A stretch of DNA of 32,200 nucleotides from Treponema sp. UBA1233. Its GTDB lineage: Bacteria > Spirochaetota > Spirochaetia > Treponematales > Treponemataceae. The notes beneath the pieces were generated by a model. It saw only the letters and a program-made list of their open reading frames with translations. It was not told the DNA's origin and made no database searches. This document shows positions 32,189 through 32,200 of the stretch, in pieces. The DNA lies in contig DBWR01000054.1 of the NCBI GenBank assembly GCA_002309305.1, positions 1 to 32,200 on the forward strand. The letters run 5' to 3'. Numbering within the stretch: the stretch's first letter is position 1; every line of letters starts with the position of its first letter. Position numbers and translations under genes: made by a program.

Positions 32189-32200
32189 CAAAGGTTCGTA
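32186..32200 (+). other. Possible start of an integron attC site, cut by the window edge
   Basis: TAACAAAGGTTCGTA begins at the stop codon of the lipoprotein gene. Integron cassettes often end a gene in this way, with the left end of attC reading TAACAA. Only 15 bases are visible, so the rest of the site cannot be checked. Confidence 0.25.

Overview
The window looks like chromosomal DNA of a spirochaete, most likely a gut or rumen-type Treponema. Three things point there: a cheA-cheW-cheX-cheY operon in the treponemal order in which CheW carries a CheR-like domain, a bacterial V-type ATPase operon instead of an F-type one, and AT-rich promoters with clear TTGAxx-N17-TAtAaT boxes. Genus assignment is inference from gene content; no rRNA or tRNA is present to confirm it.

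Layout. 80-346 is a small orphan gene. 605-5454 (minus) is the chemotaxis operon cheA-cheW/R-cheX-cheY. Diverging from it, 5674-7754 (plus) holds a probable outer-membrane barrel and a multi-pass membrane protein. 7939-11702 (minus) is a sugar ABC transporter (binding lipoprotein and two permeases), with its divergent AraC regulator at 11913-12779 and a convergent GH43 glycosidase at 12782-14269. Together these read as a uptake-and-cleavage locus for plant-type oligosaccharides. dapL (14303-15526) lies directly upstream of the glycosidase.

15672-27609 (minus) is one long same-strand block. Read in transcription order it is secG, a PTS IIA-like protein, V-ATPase genes H/G-C-I-K-F-E-A-B-D, a UspA-like protein, then an OmpR-type regulator and its histidine kinase. 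Many junctions overlap or nearly abut, so most of the block is probably a single transcript starting at a good promoter at 27664-27692. Diverging from that promoter is the glycolytic pair pgk-tpiA (27854-29889), closed by two terminators. Then come trpR (30145-30459) with a structured leader, a convergent archaeal-type IMP cyclohydrolase homologue, and a strikingly AT-rich SH3-like lipoprotein gene that ends at the window edge in an integron-like TAACAA sequence.

Most genes are housekeeping. The items that most deserve a second look are the trpR leader (hairpin, plus a 35-codon frame whose only Trp codon overlaps the trpR ribosome-binding site), the CheW-CheR-like fusion with a degraded SAM motif, the possible integron cassette at the right edge, the heptanucleotide repeat arrays in three intergenic gaps, and the stacked hairpins between the binding-protein and permease genes. 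I found no CRISPR array, phage, transposase, tRNA or rRNA. I do not see a clearly new multi-gene system. No gene-free stretch exceeds 300 bases; the two largest (347-604 and 31194-31480) hold only the signals listed.
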